From assembly GCF_036884655.1 (NCBI RefSeq), contig NC_088342.1:17413001-17477000 (forward strand): a stretch of 64,000 bases of DNA, in the 5' to 3' direction. Of this stretch, positions 21,601 through 32,919 are shown one piece after another. The notes beneath the pieces were generated by a model. It had not been told where the DNA came from, made no database searches, and saw only the letters and a list, made by a program, of their open reading frames with translations. Made by a program: the position numbers and the translations under genes. The stretch's first letter is position 1; each line of letters begins with the position of its first letter. This DNA is from Musa acuminata AAA Group (taxonomy: Eukaryota > Streptophyta > Magnoliopsida > Zingiberales > Musaceae).

Positions 21601-22230
21601 AAAGCTATCTTGTATTTGCTTTTGAAATTTTTACTAGCTTGTATGTTACAAAACTTGCTCACTTTTTCAAATACTTTGCTAGCTTGCACTTTGTAAAGGA
21701 AGCAAAAATAACACTTCTCAAAAGAGAAGAAAAACTTACTGTCTTGAACATCTTTAATATGCTAGCTAGCATGATGTACAATTTGCTATTTTGAATATTA
21801 CAAAGAAATACTATCATGCACATTGCAAAGAAAAGCAAAGTGCAATCTTGCACAAGAAGCAAGTGTTGAATTGCCATGATTGAACTTAAGAATCTTGCTA
21901 TACTTTTGTGCTTATATGTTGTGATGAAAATCTAGCTTTATGTTGCAAAAACTTGCATATCTTTTAAAATAGCTAGAGCTACTTCTCCTTTTTGTTGATG
22001 ACATAGGGGGAGAAGTATATTGATGACTTCATGCATTGAATTAAATATTTTATATATTTGCATGATAGTTTAAATGTTTTTCATAACATGTGATGAATGT
22101 TACTTGGATTTGGGATAATCCAAGTGTTTTATCAATGGCATATTGATAGGGGGAGTTTAGTTAAACTCCGGGGAGTTAAGGTTAACTCCGTTAGTCATCA
22201 ATTAGTTGTCATCATCAAAAAGGGGGAGAT
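18658..22230 (+). other. E3 long AT-rich non-coding spacer
   Basis: These 3.57 kb lie between gag and the 3' LTR and hold no credible gene. The first ~2.7 kb repeats themes such as TGATGATGCATGAT and ATGATTTTGATG. From about 21,385 to 21,985 comes a degenerate repeat of 'gcttgca ... caagaagcaa' phrases. Polypurine tracts occur near 21,384-21,395, 22,004-22,014, 22,148-22,155 and directly before the 3' LTR. E5 has a spacer of similar kind and length. It replaces pol in position, but its origin is unknown. Confidence 0.8.
22216..22230 (+). promoter_or_regulatory. 3' polypurine tract of E3
   Basis: AAAAAGGGGGAGAT directly adjoins the 3' LTR start. It is the expected primer for plus-strand DNA synthesis. 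Confidence 0.9.
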
Positions 22231-23131
22231 TGTTGAATCTCGGATTTTGATGATGAAACTGATTGATTGTGTTTAAATGTTTGACTACATTTTGAGTGAT
22301 ACAGGTCTACTCGATCAGGATTAGACAATTAACGCAGGAGGAATTGACGTTGCGTCGGAGGAGATCACGTCAGGATATTGGATGGCAGAAGGCTTCGGGC
22401 GTCGAGCATCGGGCCAAGAGCGGAATTGCGCCAAGGATATCGGCGTTGTGGAGGTCAACCGCCGATTGGGCAACAAGCCGCAAGAGAGGACGATGCGCCG
22501 AAGAATCGGACGAAGCGCCAACCAATGACGTGCCGAGCAACAGAATGTCAATTCGCTTTATAATAATTGTCTAGATCGGAGTAGAGTTTTGGTTTATGTG
22601 TGCAGGATTAACTACGATAACGATGAAGACATAATACCCCTCAAATCTCAGTTGAGAGAACAACTTTTTGAGCAGCAAGTGTTTGAGAGAAAAGCCTTAG
22701 AAAAGTGTTAGCTTGTCTTGTTTTTAATTTGCTAGTGTTCACCTCCTTCTTTCTTGTTGAAAATCTGTAAGAGAGTGAACCGCTTGTAAAAGTTGTAAGA
22801 GGGGTATTCACCCTTCACTTTCAAGAGATTTGCTAGTGGAAGGTGGAAGCCTCATCGAAGAGGGGCCTCGCAAGTGGATGTAGGTCACTTGACCGAACCA
22901 CTTTAAAAACGGCGTAATCTCTGGTTTGCATTTCTTATTGTCATTTACATTACTACAAATCTTCTTACTTGCTTTGTTTCATCATTACCCTTGCTGCGCA
23001 ACTTTAAGAATACGCTTTCAAGTTAAGCTTTTCAAGTTCCATTCTTATCATACGAAAGATTTGTCGAAACCGAAGTTTTAATCCGCTGCACTAATTCACT
23101 CCCCCCTCTTAGTGCCGCTCCGATCCTAACA
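22231..23131 (+). repeat. E3 3' LTR with internal deletion
   Basis: At 901 bp this LTR is nearly identical to the 5' LTR on both sides of a gap. After GACATAA (about 22,633) it jumps to TACCCCTC, skipping the GTCGGAAG module, the palindrome array and the TATA box. Only a couple of bases are shared at the junction. The deletion is absent from the 5' LTR, so it arose during or after insertion. Confidence 0.92.
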
Positions 23132-23157
23132 CATATTTGGTTTGATACCCAAGAGAG

Positions 23158-24732
23158 ATGGCTTACTCCGGCATACATGAGGGTCATTCCATCACATGTC
23201 CACCCATGTTAGATTACACTTATTGGAAGACTCGTATGAGGATCTTACTCATTTCCATGGATTTCAAGCTTTGGACTATTGTTGAAAATGGATTTCAAAA
23301 ATCTTCTCTTCTGATGAGCGAATGGAATGAATCGGAGAAGAAGGTTTTTGCTTTAAACACAAAGGCTATGAATGCCTTGTTTTTTGCACTAGACAAAAAT
23401 GAATTTAATCGTGTTTCAATTTGTGATTCGGCTTTTGATATTTGGAGAACTCTTGAGGTCACTCATGAAGGCACTAGCCGAGTGAAAGAGTCCAAAATCA
23501 ACATCCTTATGTACTCTTACGAACTTTTCCGAATGAAACCAAATGAGTCCATCGGAGACATGTACACCCGGTTCACGGATGTCATCAATGGACTCAAAGC
23601 TCTTGGTAAAGATTTTACTAACTTTGAACTAGTAACTAAAATCTTAAGATCCCTCCCTAAAAGTTGGGATCCAAAAGTTACGGCCATTCAAGAGGCCAAA
23701 GAACTTAAAACATTCCCTCTTGAAGAACTCATTGGGTATCTAATGACCTACGAAATGACATGCCAAGCTCATGGCGAGCTCGAGAACCCCCTTCCAAAGA
23801 ACAGGAAGGATATGGCACTCACATCACAAGAAGACCACTTGAAAGGAACATCAAGTGATAATGACAGTGACAATGACATTGCACTTTTGACTCAAAAATT
23901 TAAAAAATATTTAAGAAAGAATAAATTTAAAAATAATATAAAAAATAAATTCGAACACAAGAAGGACCAAGTAATTTGCTATGAGTGCAAAAAACCGAGA
24001 CACTACAAGAACGATTGTCCTCAAGCCAAAAATAGAACATCAAAGAAGAAGGCGCTCAAGGCAACGTGGGATGATTCAAGCGCGTCCGAAGAATAGGTGT
24101 CCAACACCGAGCAAGTTGCTCATTACGCCCTAATGGCCATTGGAGAAGAGGTAACGGATTTAATTGATGCAGATTTACCTTATCGTGAATTATTAAATGC
24201 TTTCCATGAGTTATTTGATGAATGTAAGACAATTAGTAGAAAATACAAATTGCTAAAAAAGGAGCATGATAGTCTCACTTGTGACATCGATAAATTAAAA
24301 AATGAATATCATGATAGTTTAGCTCCATGTATAAAATACCATAATCTAAAATCTCTCCAAAAGGAGAACTTGCTACTTAAGAACACCTTGAAGAAATTCG
24401 AGGTTGGTAGCAAATCTTTGAACATGATCCTTACAAATAAGGGTCACGTTCCTAAAAGAAGTGGAATCAGATTTGTGAGAAGTCCTCACCAAAATCCAAC
24501 CACCTTCATTAAAGGCCCCATCTTACATGTTCGGCACCAAAGCAATTGCAACTTTTGTTGCAAATATAGACATAAAACTTATAAATGTCCATTCAAGAAA
24601 AGTAGTCCGAACAAACTAATTTGGGTTCCTAAAGGAACCATGATCAATTCTATGCAATATGATGAACAAGTTAAATCAGTTTTTAAGACACCCAAAAGAA
24701 AATGGGTACCTAAAAATAATCCATTCTTGTAG
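23158..24732 (+). pseudogene. E2 gag (one in-frame stop)
   Basis: The ATG at 23158 starts MAYSGIHEG; 525 codons run in one frame to TAG at 24730-24732, interrupted by a single TAG at 24094-24096 where relatives read GAAGAG. The N-terminal part has the Copia Gag capsid-like segments (YTYWKTRMRI, THEGTSRVKES). Two CCHC knuckles are present: CYECKKPRHYKNDC, and near the C-terminus CNFCCKYRHKTYKC. Between them lies an acidic, probably helical stretch (about residues 310-450). The start is placed by agreement with E3, E4 and X. Gag would package element RNA in cytoplasmic particles. Confidence 0.88.
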
Positions 24733-24762
24733 AAACATACACCATCACAAGCTAGGAGCAAG

Positions 24763-25630
24763 AGATGGTATCTAGATAGTGGATGCTCAAGACATATGAC
24801 TGGAGATCCATCTCATTTCTCTATGCTCACTAGCAAAGAAGAATGGTACGTCACATTCGGAGACAACAACCAAGGCAAAATCATTGGCAATGGAACCATA
24901 GGTAACAAATTAAAATTTCTATTGATGATGTCTTACTAGTTGATGGATTGAAACATAATCTCTTGAGTGTTAGTCAATTATACAATAAAGGTTATATCGT
25001 TAGATTTGAATCAAATGTGTGTATTATTAAAAAACCAAACCATAACATAACTATGATTGCATTAAAATAAAATAATGTCTACACCATCAACCTTGATGAA
25101 CTAAGTAATGAAATGTGCTTCTCCGCTTTAAATGATGATGCTTGGCTTTGGCATAGGAGACTAGGCCATGCAAGCAAGAAACTAATATCTAAGATCTCAT
25201 CTAGAGAATTAGTACGAGGAATTCCAAATATAAAGTTTATTAAGGACAAAGTATGCGATGCATGTCAACTAGGTAAACAAATAAAAACTAGTTTTAAACC
25301 AAAAACTCAAATTAGCACCACTAGACCATTTCAATTGATTCATTTGGACTTATTTGGACCAATTGACATGAAAAGTCTAGGAGGAAGCAAATATGTGTTT
25401 GTAATTGTGGATGACTATACTAGATACACTTGGACTTATTTCTTAGCTCACAAAAGTGATTATTTCAAGTGTTTCTCTAAATTTTGTAAACTCACTCAAA
25501 ATGAAAAAGGTTTCATGATTTCATCAATTCAGAGTGATCATGGTGGCGAATTTCAAAACCATGACTTTCAAAATTTTTGTGAAGTTAATGGATACAATCA
25601 CAACTTCTCCACTCCGAGGAATCCCCAATA
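24763..25630 (+). pseudogene. E2 protease and N-terminal integrase
   Basis: Pol begins in the same frame as gag after its TAG, with [16 protein letters not shown], the aspartic protease active-site region. A frameshift comes at about 24,906 and a stop at about 25,068. Integrase follows with WLWHRRLGHASKKLI, CDACQLGKQ, DLFGPID and SDHGGEF, so the zinc-binding end and the first two catalytic acids are visible. At about 25,625 the sequence jumps from STPRNPQ to KRTLVIEES. About 350 bases that exist in X (roughly 30,765-31,090) are missing, including the third catalytic acid. Integration function is therefore lost. Confidence 0.88.
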
Positions 25631-27446
25631 AAAGAACCTTAGTAATAGAAGAGTCTATTCATGTAGTTTTTAATGAAATTTCTAATTTAAAGAAAAATGA
25701 TTTTGATGATGATCTTTGTTTTGATAATTTGAATTTAAATGAACCCCCTCCTCAAAATAGCAACTTGGATGCACCTTCTTCCGAAATTTCCTTACCCAAG
25801 GAATGGAAGTATATAGATGCTCATCCAAAGGAGCTAATTATAGGAGATACATCAAAAGGGGTTCAAACTCGTTCCTCTTTCAAGAATTTTTGTGCTAACA
25901 TCGCCTTCCTTTCTCAAATCGAACCTAAATGCATTGACGAGGCCATAAAATATGATTTTTGGGTTATTGCAATACAAGAGGAATTGAATCAATTTGAGAG
26001 GAATAAGGTATGGAAGCTTGTTCCTAGACCTAGTGACCATTTAGTCATTGGTACTAAATGGATCTTTAGAAACAAGCAAGACGAAAATGGTATCGTGGTT
26101 AGAAACAAGGCTAGATTAGTGGCCAAAGGTTTCAACCAAGAAAAAGGTATCGATTACAAAGAAACCTTCGCTCCCGTGGCTCGATTAGAAGCCATAAGGA
26201 TGCTCCTTGCCTATGCTAGTAATAATAATTTTAAACTATTTCAAATGGATGTCAAAAGTGCTTTCTTGAATGGTTTTATTTCGAAAGAAGTATATGTCGA
26301 ACAACCTCCTGGATTTGAAAATTCTTTTCTTCCTAATCATGTATTCAAATTGACTAAGGCTCTCTATGGCTTGAAACAAGCTCCTAGAGCTTGGTATGTA
26401 AGGCTTAGTTCCTTTCTTATTTTAAATAATTTTACCAAAGGCAAGGTTAATACTACATTGTTTATTAAACATTTTGAAAATAATTTTCTTATTATGTAAA
26501 TTTATGTTGACGATATTATTTTTGGCTCCTCAGATGAATCACTATGTGAATCATTTGCCAATTGTATGAGTCATGAATTTGAAATGAGTTTAATGGGTGA
26601 ATTAACTTTCTTTTTAGGATTATAAATCAAACAACTTAGTGATGGCATATTTCTTAACCAATCTAAATATACTTTAGAATTGTTAAAACGATTTAACATG
26701 GATAATTCAAAAGCAATAAGCACCCCTATGAGTACTTCGACTAAGTTAGATATGGATGAAAATAATAAAAATTTCGATCAAAAAACATATAGGGGAATGA
26801 TAGGTAGTCTACTCTACCTCACCGCGACTAGACCGGATATTATGTTTAGTGTAGGACTTTGCACTAGGTTTCAATCTAATCCTAAATTATCTCATCTTAA
26901 GAGTGTTAAAAGAATATTTAGGTATCTTAAAGGAACTCCAAATTTAGGATTGTGGTATCCAAAATCTGAAAAATTCGATTTAATAGCTTATGCAGATGCC
27001 GATTTTGGCGGATGCAGGATAGATAGAAAAAATACATCCGGAATATGCCAATTTTTAGGACATGCACTTGTTTCTTGGACTTCCAAGAAACAAAATTCAG
27101 TTGCACTATCTACGGCGGAAGCCGATACATTGCTGCAAGTGCATGCTGTGCACAAGTTGTTTGGATGAAAAATACATTAGAAGACTATGGAATTCACTTC
27201 AAAAATGTTCCCATAAAATGTGATAATACTAGTGCCATATGCCTCACCAAAAATCTAATTCAGCACTCTAGAACTAAGCACATCGACGTTAGGCATCATT
27301 TCATACATGATCATGTCCTTAACAATAATGTTGTTCTAGAATTCATTGACACAAAGCATCAATTAGCAGATATATTTACAAAAGCTTTGAATGAAGACCA
27401 ATTTGAATTCATTAGAAGGGAATTAGGTATGTTAAATTGTCCCTAA
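25631..27446 (+). pseudogene. E2 reverse transcriptase and RNase H
   Basis: A connection region ([16 protein letters not shown]) leads into RT with [36 protein letters not shown] and [11 protein letters not shown]. The catalytic YVDD is encoded at 26503-26514. TAA stops precede it at 26497-26499 and follow near 26,622. RNase H starts near 26,680 with YRGMIGSLLYLTATRPDI, then AYADADFGGCRIDRK. A frameshift near 27,125 separates STAEA from YIAASACCAQ. The reading ends KALNEDQFEF...MLNCP at 27446. Motifs and order are those of Ty1/copia. Confidence 0.9.
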
Positions 27447-28419
27447 GAATAAACTTGTTTGAATGGATTTTTCGTAAAGTTTTTCATCCTCTCTCCGTTC
27501 CTCGGTGAATTTGATCCTTCTCTTTCTATTCTAAATGAAACATTAAATTACCTTATTCTATCTTGAGTCAAACACCGCTCCCATCTGATCAAGCATGATT
27601 TTATGATATTTTGTGAATCTCGAAATTGATTTTGATGGCTTGATTATGAGTTTCAAGTTGACGATTTGAATTTGAATGAGTTTGTATTCGATTTATGATC
27701 TTGACTTATTGGAGTTACTACTTGAAATTTTTTTTAATCACAATCTCTTCTTTGTACACCTACAATTTTTGTTATTTATAGAAAGAAGAGATTTAATAAA
27801 ATGGATGAATGCTGAATTTTCCTTTAAGATGAACTCTGTGTAGATATTTTAGCACACTTAATTTTGAATGATGAATTTTTGTATGATCAATGCTGAATTC
27901 CTGATGTTATTATGTGCTTCAAGTCTCATTCCCTTTTTGTTGATGACAAAGGGGGAGAAGTGATGACTAAGTGATGACTTATACCATTTCGATAGCATGA
28001 CTTAATGAAAATATCTTATGCGCATCGATAACATGACTAATATGAATTACAAAAGCTTGTGTGATATGAATGTCTTATATGCCTTGCAAAATCTTTGAGA
28101 ATATCGCAAGACTGATTGATCATATTGAAAGCATGCCTTACATTTATATCATGAAATTCATGTTAAAAATCTTTATCTCCTGTCGTAGTAAAAATTGTCT
28201 CTTATCATTCGACTTGAATATGATTTTCATTGAAGTTTGGTATTTACTATTGCTTAATGAAAATAACGATAAGTTATATGGTTAGAACTTATCGGTTTAT
28301 GCTTGAATTCAATGGACGGAATTCAAGTGTTTTCATCTTCTCATAATATGGCATATAGATAGGGGGAGTTATGTTTAACTTCGTCATCAATTGATTGTCG
28401 TCATCAAAAAGGGGGAGAT
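27447..28419 (+). other. E2 3' spacer with polypurine tracts
   Basis: This is AT-rich and non-coding, with no credible gene. A TTGTTGATGACAAAGGGGGAGA copy lies near 27,938-27,958, an AGATAGGGGGAG copy at about 28,357-28,367, and the terminal AAAAAGGGGGAGAT at 28,406-28,419 adjoins the 3' LTR. Confidence 0.85.
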
Positions 28420-29725
28420 TATTGAATCTCAGATTTTGATGATAAAATCAATTGATGGGTTAATTGATCTAATCCATATTATTGAGTTAAGTGTGCAGGA
28501 TTAACTACGATAACTAGAAAACACAAAGCAAGAATAGCGGAGTCAAGTTCGATGGACGTTTAAGAGACCGAAGAATCGTCGGAGATGCTGCCAGAACCAA
28601 CCGAGAATAAATCGGGAACCTATCGAAATTTTCGGAAGTTCACCGAAGAGATCGTCGGAGGTTCACGGAGATCACCGAGAAGGCTCGGCTACTCGTTAAA
28701 GTCATCACATGATCGGGAGCTTGCTGGGAGTCCGTCGAAAGAAGTTCGTCGGAAAGCTCGCCGGAACAAGACTCGACCTTCGCGGTTGAAAACTTGCTTA
28801 GGATGTTTTCTTGTTATGTAGTTCACATGTAATTAGGATTAAGATTAAGAGATAATCCTATATCCTGGTTAGGGGCCAACTGGGCCCAAAATTAGACTTG
28901 GTTTGGGCTAAATTTAAAGCCCAACCAATGAACTGGAGAGTCTGGCAGTGGCACCGCCAGACTGGGCGGTTGCACCGCCCAACACCCGAGAGCTAGGTGG
29001 TGGCACCGCCCAGCACCCGAGAGCTAAGCGGTGGCACCGCCTGGGCTAGGCGGTGGCACTGCCCAGCACCCGAGAGCTGGGCGGTGGCATCGCCAGTCCA
29101 CTATTAGTGTCAGACACTGACAGGCGGTGGCACCGCCATTGATAGGCGATGGCACCGCCAGCATCGAAAACCAAAGAGAATTCAAATTTTGGAGCCCAAA
29201 TTTGAATCCTCTTGAGGCCTATAAATACCCCTCAAATCTCAACTGAGATTACAACTTTTTGAGAAGCAATTGATTGAGAGAAAGGTCTTATAAAAGTCTT
29301 AGCTAGTCTTGTTTTCAATTTGCTAGTGTTCACCTCCTTCTTACTTGCTGAAAATCTATAAGAGAGTGAACCGCTTGTAAAAAGTTGTAAGAGGGGTATT
29401 TACCCTTCCCCTTCAGGAGATTTGCTAGTGGAAGGTGGGAGCCTCATCGAAGAGGGGCCTCGCAAGTAGATATAGGTCATTTGACCGAACCACTTTAAAA
29501 TCGATGTAATCTCTGGTTTGCATTTCATTAATGCTATTTTCATTACTGCAAACCTTCTTACTTGCTTTATTTCCTCATTACCTTTGCTGCACAACTTTGT
29601 GAATATGCCTTCAAGTTAAGCACTTCCGAGTTCGGTTTTTTATCGTACGAAAGATTTGTCAAAACCGAAGTTTTAATCTGCTGCACTAATTCACCCCCCC
29701 TCTTAGTGCCACTCCGATCCTAACA
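28420..29725 (+). repeat. E2 3' LTR
   Basis: At 1,306 bp it starts TATTGAATCT (G to A at base 2) and ends CCTAACA. Eight palindrome units lie between about 28,940 and 29,160, against six in the 5' LTR, spaced by CAGCACCCGAGAGCT phrases. A TATAAATA box follows near 29,220. Confidence 0.92.
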
Positions 29726-29730
29726 CGCTT

Positions 29731-32700
29731 AAGAGATATAGTCCGCACAAATTGATTTGGATTCTTAAAGGAACCGTAAAGAACTCCATGCAAAATGCAA
29801 AGTTAAGTCAATCGATTTTTAAGACACCCAAGGTCAAATAAGTACCTAAAAATTACCCATTTTTATAGAAATGTTTACCATCATAAGCTAGGAGCAAGTG
29901 ATGGTCCATTATATTGGATGCTCAAGGCACATAACTAGAGATCCATCTCAATTCTCTAAGCTCACTAGCCTAGACGAAGGATATGTCATCTTTGAAGACA
30001 CCAACAAGGATAAAATCATTGGTAAATGAACCATAGGTAACAAATCCAACTTTTTGATTGAAGATGTATTGTTGGTTGATGGCTTAAAGTATAATATTTT
30101 GAGCATTAGTCAATTATGTGATAAAAGATACATCAATAGATTTGAATCCAATGCTTGCATTATTGAAAAATCACACAAAAATACATCTATGATTGCCCTA
30201 AAACAAAATAATGTATACACTATTGACATCAATGATCTTTGTAATGAAATGTATTTTTTGGTTTTGAATGATGATACTTGGCTTTGGCATAGGAGATTAG
30301 GTCATGCTAGCATGAAACTAATCTTTCAAATCTCATCTAAAGAACTTGTAAGAGGTATTCATAATATTAAGTTTATTAAAGATAATATACTTGATGCATG
30401 TTAATTAGGAAAACAAATAAAATGTAGTATCAAACCAAATAATCAAATAAGCACCTCTAGACCATTGTAATTGATCCATATGGATTTATTTGAACCAATT
30501 GATGCATCAAGCCTAGGAGGTAGCAAATATGCCTTTGTCATTGTAGTTGATTATAGTAGATATACTTGGACATACTTCTTGGCACACAAAAGTGATTGCT
30601 TTAGGTATTTTTTTAAGTTTTGCAAACTTGTTCAAAATGAAAAAGGCTTTATGATTTCATCAATTCGGAGTGATCACGGTGGCAAATTTCAAAACCATGA
30701 TTTCTAAATTTTTTATGAATCAAATGGATACAACCATAATTTCTCTACTCCGAGAAAACCTCAATAAAATGGAGTAGTAGAAAGAAAAAAAATAGAAATT
30801 TACAAGAAATGGCAAGAACCATATTAAATGAACATAGCCTATCCAAATATTTTTGGGCTGAAGCCATTAATATGGTATGCTATATCATGAATAGGGTTCT
30901 AGTAAGACCATTACTTTCCAAAACTCATTATGAATTGTGGAACAATAAAAAATCCAATGTTTCATATTTTAAAGTTTTCGGTTGTAAATGTTTTTATCTT
31001 AAATGAAAAAGATGCCTTAGGAAAGTTTGATGCAAAATCCGATCAATGGATTTTTCTTATATATTCTTCTAGTTCTAAAGCCTTTCGTATTTTTAACAAA
31101 CGAACTTTGGTTATAGAAGAATCTATTCATGTTGTCTTTAATAAAGTTTCCGAATTTAAGAAAAATGAGTTTGATAATGATCTTAATTTTGATGTTTTGA
31201 ATTTAAATAAACCTTCTTCTTCAACTAGCAACTTGGATGCATCTTCTTCCGAAACATCCTTACCTAAGGAATGGAAGTATATAGATGCTCATCCTAAGGA
31301 GCTAATCATAGGAGACACATCAAAAGGGGTTCATACTCATTCTTCTCTTAAAAATTTTATGCCAACGCTGCTTTTCTTTGATAAATTGAACCGAAATGCA
31401 TTGACGAGGTCTTGAAATATGATTCATGGGTTATCACAATGCAAGAACAGTTGAATCAATTTGAGAGAAATGAGGTGTGGAAGCTTGTTTCGAGGCCAAA
31501 TGACCATTTAGTTATTGGTACTAAAAGAGTCTTTAGAAACAAGCAAGATAAATTTGGTATCGTGGTTAGAAACAAGGATAGATTAGTGGCCAAGGGTTTC
31601 AACTAAGAATAATGTATCAATTATGAAGAAACCTTTGCTCTTGTGGCACGATTAAAAGCCATAAGGATGCTCCTTGACTATGCTAGTAGTAATAATTTTA
31701 AGTTATTTCAAATGGATGTCAAAAGTACTTTTCTTAATGGCTTTATTTCCAAAGAAGTTTATGTTGAACAACCTCCTAGATTTGAGAATGATAATCTTCC
31801 TAATCATGTGTTTAAATTGATTAAAGCTCTCTATGGATTGAAACAAACCCCAAGGGCTTGGTATGAGAGACTTAGCTCATTTATTATACAAAATAATTTC
31901 TCTAAAGGAAAGGTCGATACTACATTATTTATTAAAAATTTTGAGAATAATTTTCTTATTGTTCAAATTTATGTTGATGATATTATTTTTGGTTCCACGA
32001 ATGAATCTTTTGCGAATCATATGCCAAAAGTATGTGCCAAGAATTTTAAATGAGTTTAATGGGTGAATTAACCTTCTCTTTAGGCTTACAAATTAAACAA
32101 CTTAGTTATGGTATTTTCCTTAGTCAAACAAAATATGCATTAGACTTGCTAAAAGGGTTTAAAATGGATAGTTCAAAGGCTATCAATACACCTATGAGTA
32201 CCTCCACTAAGTTAGACATTGACAAAAGTGGAGAAAGCTTTGATCAAAAAGCTTATAGGGGTATGATAGGTAGTTTACTATACCTCACCGCAACTAGACT
32301 GAACATCATGTTTAATGTAGGACTTTGTACTAGGTTTCAATCTAATCCTAAGCTATCTCATCTTAAAGCAGTTAAAAGAATTCTTAGATATCTTAAAGGA
32401 ATCACTAATCTAGGATTATGGTATCCAAAATTTGAAAACTTTAAATTAATTGCTTATGCTGATGTGAATTTTGCTAGATGTAGATTAGATAGAAAAAGCA
32501 CATTCGGAATATGTCAACTCTTAGGTCATGCACTTATCTCTTGGTCTTCCAAGAAACAAAACTCGGTTGCGCTATCTACAACCGAAGCCGAATACATAGT
32601 GGCTAGTGCATATTGTGCATAAGTCATATAGTTGAAAAATACATTAGAAGATTACAAAATTTATCTTAAGAACATTCCCATAAAATGTGATAACACAAGT

Positions 32701-32919
32701 GCAATATGTTTAACGAAAAATCCTATTCAACACTCTAGAACTAAAGATATTGACATTAGGCATCACTTTATACTAGATCATGTTAATAATCATGATATAA
32801 TCTTAGAATTCATTGATATAAAACATCAATTAGCCGATATCTTTACAGAACCTTTAAATGAAGAATAATTTGATTTCATTAGAAGGGAGTTAGGGATGTT
32901 GAATTGTCCGAATGCATGA
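29731..32919 (+). pseudogene. X gag C-terminus and pol
   Basis: This continues X after E2. The gag tail (LIWILKGTVKN) ends at a TAG near 29,868. Protease is frameshifted (LDAQGT instead of LDSGCS). Integrase lies at 30,054-31,170 with WLWHRRLGHASMKLI, SDHGGKF and, near 30,770, the NGVVE region broken by stops. RT lies at about 31,412-32,070, with KRVFRNK in place of the usual KWVFRNK, and YVDD at 31970-31981. RNase H lies at 32,050-32,919 with YRGMIGSLLYLTATR and AYADVNFARC, ending at TGA 32917-32919. Many stops and frame changes mean it is not functional. This copy keeps the integrase stretch missing from E2. Confidence 0.88.

Larger units (their letters stand above)
16100..23131 (+). mobile_element. 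E3: pol-less, gag-only Copia derivative inside the E2 leader
   Basis: E3 is bounded by TGTTGAATCT (16100) and CCTAACA (23131) and flanked by CATAT (16095-16099, 23132-23136). It has both LTRs, a perfect primer site, an open gag of 306 codons, a 3.57 kb AT-rich spacer and a perfect polypurine tract. No protease, integrase, RT or RNase H is present. The LTRs differ at roughly 11 positions over 900 shared bases by eye, so this is the youngest element in the window. Lacking pol, it must have been moved by enzymes of a full-length relative. Confidence 0.94.
14825..29725 (+). mobile_element. E2: Copia element inserted in X gag
   Basis: E2 is bounded by TGTTGAATCT (14825) and CCTAACA (29725) and flanked by CGCTT (14820-14824, 29726-29730). 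Layout: 5' LTR 14825-16068, primer site 16071, leader (hit by E3 at 16100-23131), gag 23158-24732, pol 24763-27446, spacer with polypurine tracts, 3' LTR 28420-29725. It is the best preserved full-order copy here, but it has an in-frame stop in gag, a frameshift in protease, a deletion in integrase and stops in RT. The two LTRs differ at about 6 of the first 130 bases, so it is much older than E3. Confidence 0.94.
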
